64,000 nucleotides of DNA, from positions 17,263 through 81,262 of the forward strand of contig JAPXSY010000007.1 of the NCBI GenBank assembly GCA_033812795.1, in the 5' to 3' direction. A program made the translations under genes and the position numbers. Under the pieces are notes generated by a model. The model worked only from the letters and a program-made list of their open reading frames with translations. It did no database searches and was not told where the DNA came from. Of this stretch, positions 25,600-33,593 are shown one piece after another; position 1 is the stretch's first letter; each line of letters begins with the position of its first letter. Origin of the DNA: JAPXSY01 sp033812795. GTDB lineage: Bacteria > Verrucomicrobiota > Kiritimatiellia > RFP12 > UBA1067.

Positions 25600-28500
25600 T
25601 TATTCGACCACGACCACGACGCGGTCGACGTATACGTGCTGAACCTCGCCCGTCCGTTCCGGCGGATTGGCCCAGAATTTACAGCCCTCCGTGATCGGCA
25701 GAGGACCGAACTTGAACATCTTGTAGCCGGGGCCGGTGAGTTCGGACAGCGGAATCCACTGGTGCGCCACGGTTTTTCGCGCCGTGAAATCATAGACGCC
25801 AAGGGCGAGTCCGTTACCCTCGGTTGCGGTCGCATCGGCGCGCGCGTAGACATGCAGTGTGCAACGCGGCGTGCCGGACGCCGTTCCGGACAAGGGTATG
25901 AAGGACATCAGCGGGAACTGCACGGCCCAGATCTTGTGGTTGCCGGGCATTTGCGCGGCCATCTTGTTGGACGCCGCCTTGTCCTCCACGAAGGCAACTT
26001 GGCCTGCGGGCCGCTGATCGAACTCGAACTCCTGCACATCGTGCCAGGAGGCGGGAGGCAGGGTTGCGCAACAGGGGGGCGGGCTGACCTTTTGTGAAGC
26101 CATGCGGGCGCGTTCCAGCAGGCTCTTCTTGTAGTCGATGAAGGTTTCGGCCGTGGTGGTTTCGCGATGCGCCTTGACGCCAAAACGTTCGCAGGCGGCG
26201 ATCCAGGCTCCAGCCGCGGCCAGCGGGTCCGCGGTTACGGGGAAGGGTTTGCCGGTGGCCTTGGCATGGCGTTGCAGCAGGGGACGGTTGAGGATCACGA
26301 CGTGATCCATGGGGAGTTTTTCGCGACGGATTTTATCCGCCAGACCTTTCCGTCCGACCGGATCGGCCTGCTCTTCGGCCTTGGCTTCGGCCAGGGCCGC
26401 ATCCATGAGTCGGAGCGCTTCGAGGATGCCTTCGGCGTCGAGCCAGTGGGTGACGTTGCTCTGATAACAACCGAGGTAGACATCGGCGCGCGCCGCACGA
26501 TCATGGAGAAAATCGAGGTAGCGGCGCAGGGCCGCGCCGGTGCGCGGTCCGTAGTATCCGGCGAGGAAGGTGTCGGTCAGCGCGTCCGCGTCGAGGTCGG
26601 GGTTCCAGAGGAGGTGCGCGAGCACCCATTGGCGCAGGCGCACGAAATCACCCGCGCGGCAGAGCGCGTCGCCCTGTTCGAAGAGACCGATCGCGCCGTG
26701 CTTCACGAACGTCCGGACATTCGGAGCCAAGACGCGCAGATTGGGGTGGGGGAGGATGTAGGAGCTGAAGCTGGTGACGTAATCCCAGAGGAAGAGGTTC
26801 CCCGGCGCGATGCGGCTCCACTCCACAAGGTCGGTCAAAAATTTGGCGTTCTGCGGCGTACCCTCGATGGGATGGAGGAACGAGCATTCAATGTCGCAGA
26901 GGCGCACCAGCACATTCCGGCGCGGCCGGGTTTTTGTCGGGGCTTTGCGGGTATACTGGTAGGCAAAGGTGTCGATCCAGACGTTCGGGAACTCTTTTTC
27001 GATCGCTTCGGCCACTTGGTTGACGAACCGGAGCAGCGGCCCGGAGGCAGTGCCGACACCGCCCTCCTCCTTTTCGACCGCGAGACAGCGCGCGCAGGTG
27101 CAGCGGCCAGCGTGGTCATTCTGGCTGATCTGAATAAAGTCCGCGCCGGGGTCGGTGCGCAGGAGGGCGAGCGCGTTCTTCGTCAGTTCGCGGCGCATTT
27201 CCTCGTTCGTCAGGCAGAGCTGGGCGCGCGTGTGCGTCCGCTTGCCGTTGATCTCGCTGTACCACTCCGGGTGGGCCTTGAAATACTTGGCGGGCGGCAG
27301 CAGTTCGTAGAACGAGTGGTAGGCCGAGTTGCGCCCTGCGAAGTGGATCAGCCGGTGGTTGCCGCCGTAGGCCTCGGGGATCATCTCGAGCGGGTCGAGC
27401 ATAAAGCGTGTGCGCGAGCTGAAATTGCCCTTCATGCGTACCTTGAAGCGGGCGTTGAACGAATCCAGATAGTAGGTTTCGCGGAATTTCAGTTTGGGTT
27501 CGTAACGGAGATCGAGCGTGGGCAGCGGCAGGCTGGTGTGTTGCGGGAGGAAGGTTTCGTCCGAGGTCCACCAGCGCACGCCGACGGAATCTTCCAGAAA
27601 GGTGTGGACGGCATAGATCGGGCCGCGTTGCGGGTGGCCGGCGAGGATCAGGTCATCGCCCGCGGTCTTGAGCAGGATGCCGTCATAGGCGAGGGAAGCC
27701 GGATCGAAACCGGGAATCAGACGCCGTGCCGCATCGGTATTGCCGACCAGCAGGCGGGGCCCGGTTTTGGGCTCGTCCTCGGTGACGGTTTCAAAAGCGG
27801 CACCGCAGATGGCTTCGAGGTGCAGTGTCAGTTCGCGCGCGGCGCTGCGCTCGACCGGCGTGGCGCGGACCGGCACTACGATCCGCGCTGCGGGCTGGCC
27901 TTGCCAGACGATATGCGGCGGCTGGCCAACGGGCGGCACGACAAAAGCGGTTGCGAGGCTGCCCGGCAGGTCCGGGGGCGGATCCGCGATCTCCAGCGTG
28001 AGGGGACAGACCCGTTCCGCACCGGGGGCGAGCGTTTCCGGTTTTTCCGTGATCTGGACACGGACGCTTTCCGCTTCGGCCTGATGCAGACGCAGGGTGA
28101 CGGACACCGCGCGGGCGGGGTCAAAGGTCAGGCGCAGCATGCGGCGCGTAACGGGCGAGGCAATCTCGATTTGGCCGGTCCCGCGTTCGGCCGCGGAGAG
28201 CGCGACAACGGGTTCGCGCAATTCACTCTGTGTGCGCCAGGGGGCGTCGGGAGCGGTGCGCCAGCAGAAACGGCCGTGTTGGCCGAGATTGAGCGCGGCA
28301 CGGATCATCGGCTCGGTTTCCTGTTGCAGGGTCTGCCGCGTGTTGCGGAAGCGTGCGGAGAATAGCAGGCGGGAGCCTTCCGTTTTGAGATGGCGCTCGC
28401 TGGAGATCGCGCCGAGTCGGGAGAGGGCGAACCTCGGGGCATCCTGAGAGGTTTTCGCCTTCCTGTAAACCATCCCGAAAAGCTCGGCGGCTGTTCGTTC

Positions 28501-30495
28501 CTGCTGGTCGGGCTGGATCTGCACGCCCCAGTCCCGGTTCGGGGAGAGGTAGTTGAACGCGGGGTCGCCGGTTTTTGCGAGCCAGCCCAGCTTGGCGTTC
28601 TCCAGCTCGGTCAGCGAGGCGGTGATGGCGTCGTTGCTAAACGTGTGGTGCGGCACGCGGCCGGCCAGAGCCCGGTATTGCGCCTGGATCACATGATGCG
28701 TCAGGCTGTTTTGAAGGAGCAGGATGCCCGGCTCCTCGTCGAGACGGGCGACCACCTCGCGGGCAAGCGCTTCGGTGGCGGACGGGATGTTGTTCAGGCG
28801 CGCGCCGTCGGCGGCCCAGATGATTTGCGGTGCGGCGGGCAGGGGAATGCGGCGGAGCTGCGTATAGAGGACCCCGAGACCCAGCATCCGGACGTGGTGC
28901 AGGCGCGGCGGATCATTGCGTACGGCCTGCTCCGCCTGGCGGAAGGTGTCCGCGAATTTTGCCAGCAGGTCATCGGTGAGCCAAGGATATGTCTCGGGTC
29001 TGTTGAAACAGCCAATGTGAATGTCCGGATCGGCAACCAGACGGGTCGTCGCGTCGAGGTAGGCGCGGACATGGGGCGCGGCCGCCCCGTAGTATCCCTC
29101 CAGAAAATCGGTGACCAGCGGTTCGAGCGGCTGGTCAGGGTTCCAGAGCAGTTTGGCGATGACCCATGCCTTCAACTCGGCGAAGTCCGCGTGCTTGCCG
29201 GGTCGCGCGCCCTGCTGTTTGATGGCCACCGCGCCGTGGTCGCGGTAGAAGCGGAGGTTGCCCTGCAGGGCGCCGAAGTTGGGGTAGACCCCCACATAAC
29301 TGCCGAAATTGGTGACATAGTCCCAGATGTAGAGATTGTCGGTGAGCGCCTGCCAGCCGCGGATCTCGTCGATGAACCGCTTGTTCGATGCTTTGGTGCT
29401 CTGGTTAACCGGCAGGGAGAAGTCGAACTCGATGGTGCAGAGACGGATCAGAATGTTTTTACGCAGTTTGAGCGTTTTAGGCGGGGTGCGGGTATACTGG
29501 TAGGCGAGGGTATCGATCATCACATCCGGATAGACCTTCTCCACCGCTTCGGCGACTTGATTGAGAAACGCGATGAGCGAGCCCGCCGGGGTGCCCTCGC
29601 GCTGGTTGATCGCCTCGCAGGCGGCGCAGCGGCAATACGCCCGATTGTCCTCCTGGCTGACGCTGTAGATCTGCGCGTTGGGATCTTTGCGGATGCGCTC
29701 GATCAGGCGTGCGATGGTGATCTTCAGGACATCCGGATTCGTCAGGCAGAGCTGGGCGTTCTCTGCGCGGCGTTTGCCGTTGATCAGACTGTAGTATTCC
29801 GGGTGCTCCGCAAAGAATTCGCGGGGCGGCATGAGCGAGTAAAAGGTGTGGGTGACCAGACCCGCGCCGAAGCGCACCTTGCCGCCGTGGCGTTCCTCAA
29901 GCAGCATGTCGTGGCCGTTGCAGCGATTGCGGGCCGCGACGTCGCCGGGGATCATGTCGGTCCAGCGGTCCTCGCGGATCGCGAAGGCGGGTGTCTGGCG
30001 GTCATTCAGCGGGGGGATGGCAAAGGTGTCGCGTTTCGGAATGACACTGTAGTCTGCGGTGTACCAGCGGCATCCGCCGTAACGTTCGAGCAGCTCATAG
30101 ACCCCGTAGAGCGTGCCTCGCACCGGACTCCCCGCAATGACGAGATGCGGGGGGACGGTCTTCAAGAGAAACCCGTCTGTGCCGAGGCCGTCCAGCGCGG
30201 GCGTTGCGCCCAGCACGGCGGCGGTGTGGCGCGTGTCGCCGAGCAGGATCGCCTTGGCGGGCAGCGGTGCGCGATCATCCGTGATCGGCAGCCGGACGCC
30301 GGTCATCTGCTCCACAAAGGTCTGTAGTTCTTCGGCCGCATACCGTTGGGAGGGTGATGCCTGAACCGGGCACACGATGGCGCGGTCGGCGGGCCGTCCC
30401 TTGCGGGCCAGCACGAGGTCCGGAGTCGGCGTATTCGCGGCGACAACGCAGAACGGCAGGAGAAACAGGAAAACGGACTGGCGGTAGCGGGTCAT
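25600..30495 (-). CDS. secreted giant protein with two DUF4838 modules
   Basis: A 1631-residue protein, first gene of the operon. AAAGGA precedes ATG 30495; signal peptide to about residue 20. Module 1 (residues 25-640): a GH67-N-like domain (QRYAAEELQTFVEQMTG, YGVYELLERYGGCRWYTAD), then DUF4838 (LCLTNPDVLK, YSVSQEDNRAYCRCAACEAI, WDYVTNFGSYVGVYPNF, LWNPDQPLEPLVTDFLEGYY). Residues 640-860 form a linker beta domain. Module 2 (860-1400) repeats every landmark: VHTFLEDSVGVRWWTSDE, LCLTNEEMRR, QISQNDHAGRCTCARCLAV, WDYVTSFSSYILPHPNL, LWNPDLDADALTDTFLAGYY. A C-terminal beta domain ends it. Single-module forms of about 700-800 residues are usual, so this is a tandem duplication. Role: probably a carbohydrate-active enzyme of unknown substrate. 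Confidence 0.85.
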   Translation of the reverse strand: MTRYRQSVFLFLLPFCVVAANTPTPDLVLARKGRPADRAIVCPVQASPSQRYAAEELQTFVEQMTGVRLPITDDRAPLPAKAILLGDTRHTAAVLGATPALDGLGTDGFLLKTVPPHLVIAGSPVRGTLYGVYELLERYGGCRWYTADYSVIPKRDTFAIPPLNDRQTPAFAIREDRWTDMIPGDVAARNRCNGHDMLLEERHGGKVRFGAGLVTHTFYSLMPPREFFAEHPEYYSLINGKRRAENAQLCLTNPDVLKITIARLIERIRKDPNAQIYSVSQEDNRAYCRCAACEAINQREGTPAGSLIAFLNQVAEAVEKVYPDVMIDTLAYQYTRTPPKTLKLRKNILIRLCTIEFDFSLPVNQSTKASNKRFIDEIRGWQALTDNLYIWDYVTNFGSYVGVYPNFGALQGNLRFYRDHGAVAIKQQGARPGKHADFAELKAWVIAKLLWNPDQPLEPLVTDFLEGYYGAAAPHVRAYLDATTRLVADPDIHIGCFNRPETYPWLTDDLLAKFADTFRQAEQAVRNDPPRLHHVRMLGLGVLYTQLRRIPLPAAPQIIWAADGARLNNIPSATEALAREVVARLDEEPGILLLQNSLTHHVIQAQYRALAGRVPHHTFSNDAITASLTELENAKLGWLAKTGDPAFNYLSPNRDWGVQIQPDQQERTAAELFGMVYRKAKTSQDAPRFALSRLGAISSERHLKTEGSRLLFSARFRNTRQTLQQETEPMIRAALNLGQHGRFCWRTAPDAPWRTQSELREPVVALSAAERGTGQIEIASPVTRRMLRLTFDPARAVSVTLRLHQAEAESVRVQITEKPETLAPGAERVCPLTLEIADPPPDLPGSLATAFVVPPVGQPPHIVWQGQPAARIVVPVRATPVERSAARELTLHLEAICGAAFETVTEDEPKTGPRLLVGNTDAARRLIPGFDPASLAYDGILLKTAGDDLILAGHPQRGPIYAVHTFLEDSVGVRWWTSDETFLPQHTSLPLPTLDLRYEPKLKFRETYYLDSFNARFKVRMKGNFSSRTRFMLDPLEMIPEAYGGNHRLIHFAGRNSAYHSFYELLPPAKYFKAHPEWYSEINGKRTHTRAQLCLTNEEMRRELTKNALALLRTDPGADFIQISQNDHAGRCTCARCLAVEKEEGGVGTASGPLLRFVNQVAEAIEKEFPNVWIDTFAYQYTRKAPTKTRPRRNVLVRLCDIECSFLHPIEGTPQNAKFLTDLVEWSRIAPGNLFLWDYVTSFSSYILPHPNLRVLAPNVRTFVKHGAIGLFEQGDALCRAGDFVRLRQWVLAHLLWNPDLDADALTDTFLAGYYGPRTGAALRRYLDFLHDRAARADVYLGCYQSNVTHWLDAEGILEALRLMDAALAEAKAEEQADPVGRKGLADKIRREKLPMDHVVILNRPLLQRHAKATGKPFPVTADPLAAAGAWIAACERFGVKAHRETTTAETFIDYKKSLLERARMASQKVSPPPCCATLPPASWHDVQEFEFDQRPAGQVAFVEDKAASNKMAAQMPGNHKIWAVQFPLMSFIPLSGTASGTPRCTLHVYARADATATEGNGLALGVYDFTARKTVAHQWIPLSELTGPGYKMFKFGPLPITEGCKFWANPPERTGEVQHVYVDRVVVVVE

Positions 30496-30583
30496 GAGGT
30501 TCCTTTCCGGTCAGGGGTCGTGGATTGGCATTTCTCTACTCAAAAAACAGTATACAGGTCCGGACGCGAAATGAACACCACGG

Positions 30584-30618
30584 TTTGCGCATAACCTGAT
30601 CCGGCATTTTGCGCAAAA
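30584..30618. promoter_or_regulatory. candidate operator: TTTGCGCA direct repeat and palindrome
   Basis: In the 183-base divergent gap between the DUF4838 operon and the AraC-type regulator, TTTGCGCA occurs at 30584-30591 and 30608-30615, spaced 24 bases. The second copy is inside a perfect palindrome, TTTTGCGCAAAA (30607-30618). A related ACGCGCTTGCACGATGCGCG lies just after. AraC-family sites are usually direct repeats about two helical turns apart, which fits. No confident -10/-35 could be placed. Confidence 0.4.
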
Positions 30619-30678
30619 CGCGCTTGCACGATGCGCGTTGTCGTCGCATACTTCATGGTACGGAAGGAAGGGGACGAC

Positions 30679-31863
30679 ATGGCGAAAATGTTCACTGCGG
30701 CCCCGCGGGTGGTCGTGATTCTCGAGACCTGCGTGCAGCCGGACCGGGAGAAGTTGAACGGGATTCTCCGGTATGTCCGTTTTTACGGGCCGTGGCATCT
30801 GCACATCATCCAGAACCGTGTGGGCGAACAGCGGTTGGCGCATTTCGGGGCGTGGCATGCGGACGGCGTGATCGTGGGGCAATCGATGCTGGATATGGAG
30901 CGAACCCTGGCCCGGGCCAAAATGCCGATCGTGCTGATCGATCCCTTGCCGCGTCATCTGCAGCCGGACTCGCCGTTCCGGCACTGTTGCCGAATTCAGA
31001 ACGACGCGGTCAGCGTGGGCAGGGCTGCGGCCGAGTTTTTCCTCGAACGCGGATTTGAACGGTTCGCGTATGTTGGCGAAGTGATGGGGCGGTTATGGTC
31101 CAAGGGGCGCGGCGAAGGTTTCGCAGGACGGTTGCGCGAGGTCGGCCGTGTGTGTCAGGTCTACGCGCCGCCGTCGCGAGCCGAGATTCGCGACTGGGCT
31201 GTGGAACAACTCCGGCTGGCGGAATGGCTGGCGTCGCTGCCGAAGCCGGTCGCGCTCTTCGCCGCCATGGACATCCGCGCGCGGCAGGTGCTCGACACCT
31301 GTCTGATCACAGGCATCAAAGTTCCCGATGAGGTGGCGATCTTGGGGGTAGACAACGATGAGCAGCTTTGCCTCGGCAGTTTTCCGACCCTCTCCAGCAT
31401 CGAATGCGACATGGAAAACTGTGGTTTCATGGCGGCCCGGTTGCTGAATGAGCAGATGCGTGGTCGGCACCGGAAGCGGGTGGAACTGACCTACGGGGTC
31501 AAGCGGATCGAAGAGCGGCACTCGACGCGGCAGGTGCCGCACATGGAGGACCGGCTGGTGGCCCGCGCGCTCGAGTTCATCCGCCTCAACGCCTGCGAGG
31601 GGATCGGTGTGCGGGACGTGGTCGCGTATCTCAAGGTCTCCCGACGGTTGGCGGAGCTACGGTTCCGGACAACCTGCGGCCACTCGATTCTCGACGCGAT
31701 CCGCGCGGTGCGGCTCGACCGGGTCCGGCGTCTTGTCGCGGAGACCGACCTGCCGGTCAGCGAGATCACCAGCCGGAGCGGCTATCAGACCGACGATCAC
31801 CTGCGGCGCCTGTTCAAGCGCGAGTTCGGCCTCACCATGCGGGAGTACCGTCAGCGCGGCTGA
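30679..31863 (+). CDS. XylR-like AraC-family transcriptional regulator
   Basis: A 394-residue activator or repressor. GGAAGGGG precedes ATG 30679 (an upstream in-frame start lacks such a site). Residues 8-270 form a LacI-type periplasmic-binding-protein fold: RVVVILETCVQPDREKLNGI, WHADGVIVGQ, VGRAAAEFFLERGFERFAYVG, ALFAAMDIRARQVLDTC, VPDEVAILGVDNDEQLC and FPTLSSIECD. Residues 290-394 carry two AraC helix-turn-helices, the second with VSEITSRSGYQTDDHLRRLF and FGLTMREYRQRG. This is the XylR-type architecture that senses a sugar. It is divergent from the six-gene operon and is its obvious regulator. Its last 13 bases overlap the convergent phosphoribosyltransferase gene. Confidence 0.88.
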   Translation: MAKMFTAAPRVVVILETCVQPDREKLNGILRYVRFYGPWHLHIIQNRVGEQRLAHFGAWHADGVIVGQSMLDMERTLARAKMPIVLIDPLPRHLQPDSPFRHCCRIQNDAVSVGRAAAEFFLERGFERFAYVGEVMGRLWSKGRGEGFAGRLREVGRVCQVYAPPSRAEIRDWAVEQLRLAEWLASLPKPVALFAAMDIRARQVLDTCLITGIKVPDEVAILGVDNDEQLCLGSFPTLSSIECDMENCGFMAARLLNEQMRGRHRKRVELTYGVKRIEERHSTRQVPHMEDRLVARALEFIRLNACEGIGVRDVVAYLKVSRRLAELRFRTTCGHSILDAIRAVRLDRVRRLVAETDLPVSEITSRSGYQTDDHLRRLFKREFGLTMREYRQRG

Positions 31864-32408
31864 GACGCGGGCGATTTCAGCAGCGCGTGGAGCGCGGGGT
31901 CTTTGCGGTGCACCTCTGCGGGGGTGAGTCCCTCAAGCTCGTGCGGGAAAACAATCCACTCATCCGTCTCATGCAGATAGAAGTCGGGTTTACCCGAGGT
32001 CTGGTTCCGGTTGGGTTTCCAATAAACCGTTGCCAGCCGCGTCTCCGCGCCAGAGGGCGCCAGCCGATCCAGCACGGCGCGCGCGGTGTTGCCGGTATCG
32101 AACACGTCATCGACAACCAGCACCCGCGAACCCGGGGTGACGGAGCTGAAGACCGCGTCGGCGTTTTCGAAAGCGACCTCTTCGCGGTGGGTTCGGATGC
32201 CGGTGTAGGAATAGCATTTCAGTGTCCGGTGACGTGGCCGCAGACCGTGGTAGGAGAGGAATTCGTGGATTGCCATACCCACGGGAGCCCCGCCCCGCCA
32301 GAGCACGATCAGGTCATCCGGTAGCCAGCCGGAGTCGAGGATACGCCGTGCGAGGCGGAAACTGTCCAACAGGTAGGCGTTGGCAGAGATATAGATTTTT
32401 TTGCTCAT
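31851..32408 (-). CDS. phosphoribosyltransferase (hypoxanthine/xanthine-type)
   Basis: A 185-residue cytoplasmic type I phosphoribosyltransferase, probably purine salvage. AAAGGA precedes ATG 32408. The substrate-binding loop appears as IVLWRGGAPVG near residue 35 and the PRPP-binding motif as VLVVDDVFDTGNTA near residue 95. Length fits xanthine/hypoxanthine enzymes; base specificity cannot be decided. It stands alone and overlaps the regulator gene tail to tail. Confidence 0.82.
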   Translation of the reverse strand: MSKKIYISANAYLLDSFRLARRILDSGWLPDDLIVLWRGGAPVGMAIHEFLSYHGLRPRHRTLKCYSYTGIRTHREEVAFENADAVFSSVTPGSRVLVVDDVFDTGNTARAVLDRLAPSGAETRLATVYWKPNRNQTSGKPDFYLHETDEWIVFPHELEGLTPAEVHRKDPALHALLKSPASQPR

Positions 32409-32457
32409 GGCTTTTCCTTTACGCGCTCAAAGGCATAAACACAAAAGGGGGACAGCG

Positions 32458-32604
32458 ATGAATAAGGTTACGGTAATCGGCATGGTTTGGGGAGATCAAA
32501 ACCATCCCCCCGGGCGTCCGCAGCTACGCGCCATCGGCGCGGAGCCCGGCATGCCGAAGCTGTGTTTCTCCCCGCGCAAGACGGGAACGCTTTTTTTACC
32601 CTAA
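32458..32604 (+). CDS. short ORF running into repeat F (possible remnant)
   Basis: A 48-codon frame from ATG 32458 after AAAAGGGGGAC, which is a good ribosome site. The first residues MNKVTVIGMVWGDQNHPPGR look gene-like, but the rest overlaps a dispersed repeat (CAGCTACGCGCCATCGGCGC at 32521-32540, also at 53469) and the stop lies in the repeat-cluster terminus. It may be a gene whose 3' part was replaced by repeats. Low confidence. Confidence 0.25.
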   Translation: MNKVTVIGMVWGDQNHPPGRPQLRAIGAEPGMPKLCFSPRKTGTLFLP

Positions 32605-32815
32605 AAAGAGCAGTTGAACCTTCAACTCTCTTTGGTTTCAGGGTTTCAAGGTTTCTGGTTTCATGGTTTCATCCAAATCGGGATCGGGGTCGGGATCGCT
32701 ATCGGGATCGATCATTTAACCACGGGACACTTTCTTTGGTTTCATGGTTTCATGGTTTCAGGGTTTCATCCAAATCGCTATCGCTATCGGGATCGCTATC
32801 GGAATCGTACACGTT
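32597..32815 (+). repeat. dispersed repeat cluster F (two hexamer arrays)
   Basis: Begins with the terminus CCTAAAAAGAGCAGTTGAAC (32600-32619) then CTTCAACTCTCTTTGG and GGTTTC units. Arrays: gghcgx at 32677-32712 followed by CATTTAACCACGGGACAC, and ccgcax at 32774-32809 ending in ATCGTA instead of ATCGAY and running into ACACGTTTTCGTGTACG, a short palindrome. gghcgx is identical to array G2. Confidence 0.85.
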
Positions 32816-32816
32816 T

Positions 32817-33010
32817 TCGTGTACGTTGACCCGCGACCCGCGACATTCGACCCGCGACGTTTGTTTGCTTGCGAGGCGGCGGTTTCGGGGAAACCGCCCT
32901 ACCGACGGGCGGGGATGCCCGCATTCCCGACACCGCAGGTCGCGGGTCGCCAGTCGCGGGTCAACGGGAGGGACGAGCGTCTGCTCGTCCGGGCGGCGTT
33001 TCACGCCGCC
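32817..33010 (+). repeat. GC-rich dispersed repeat (GACCCGCGAC type), shared with 47770-47900
   Basis: GTGTACGTTGACCCGCGACC, ATTCGACCCGCGACG and ATGCCCGCATTCCCGACACC also occur, slightly diverged and inverted, at 47770-47900. GAGCGTCTGCTCGTCCGGGC is echoed at 58637-58656. The stretch holds no gene. Confidence 0.55.
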
Positions 33011-33070
33011 GCCTTTGAAAGCCCAACGCCGAACTCAGAACGTCGAAGTGAAAAACTCCTTGCCTATAAA

Positions 33071-33305
33071 TTGCCAGGATGCCAGGATTTTCAGGATTGA
33101 ACAACATCATGTTAATCATGGATATATGCGCCCGGGCAGCGGAAAATCATGTCCTGTAAATTGCCAGGATTACAGGATTTTCAGGATTGAACAACATCAT
33201 GTTAATCATGGATATATGCGCCCGCGTAGCGGGAAATCATGTCCGATAAATTGACAGGATTACAGGATTTTCGGGATTGAACAACATCATGTTAATCATG
33301 CCCTA
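33071..33305 (+). repeat. 90-bp tandem direct repeat, nearly three copies
   Basis: Copies start at 33071, 33161 and 33251 (TTGCCAGGAT or TTGACAGGAT), exactly 90 bases apart. Each holds CAGGATTTTCAGGATTGAAC, ATCATGTTAATCATG and, in the first two, GATATATGCGCCCG with a small inverted repeat. The third copy is cut short at 33302. Beyond it, 33345-33400 contains TCCTAAA-type 7-mers. No gene is supported between 32605 and 33593. Confidence 0.85.
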
Positions 33306-33483
33306 AACGTACTTCCAAGGTTTTTTCGCGGCAGAGCCGCGCGGCAGGCTAACTCCTAACTCCTAAATCCTAAATCCTAAATAAATCCTAAATCCGCGCG
33401 TAGCGCGGAAGACGCCCGCACTCCCGACAGCGCACACATAAAACAGCGCTCGACTCGCATGCCCCCTATCACGAACCGATTAC

Positions 33484-33546
33484 GGGACTCACTTGTCAAG
33501 GTAAATGCGACTGGGGTGGTTGCATTTACTTTGACAAGTGAGTCCC
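33484..33546. repeat. 25-bp near-perfect inverted repeat (hairpin)
   Basis: GGGACTCACTTGTCAAGGTA then AATGC (33484-33508) pairs with GCATTTACTTTGACAAGTGA then GTCCC (33522-33546); one mismatch in 25, with a 13-base loop. There is no U-run after it, so it is not an obvious terminator. It ends 47 bases before the start of the HExxH peptidase gene. It could be a REP-like element, a short MITE or an RNA hairpin in the leader. Confidence 0.7.
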
Positions 33547-33581
33547 CTCTTTTTACGGTTATCCGGACGCCACGTATGTGC

Positions 33582-33587
33582 TATGAT
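33582..33587 (+). promoter_or_regulatory. candidate -10 box (TATGAT) for leaderless transcript
   Basis: TATGAT ends six bases before ATG 33594, which would place the transcription start at or near the start codon. No Shine-Dalgarno site and no convincing -35 are visible. A similar arrangement precedes the LptF/G gene. Confidence 0.35.
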
Positions 33588-33593
33588 GCGATT

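Noticed and set aside
26167..28365. Long antisense frames opposite the DUF4838 gene (732 and, at 28390-30327, 645 codons)
   Set aside because: Same reasoning: codon-position shadow of a clearly supported gene, no recognisable motif.
33071..33305. CRISPR-like or iteron origin for the 90-bp repeat
   Set aside because: The whole 90 bases repeat with no unique spacer, only three copies exist, and no replication gene is adjacent.
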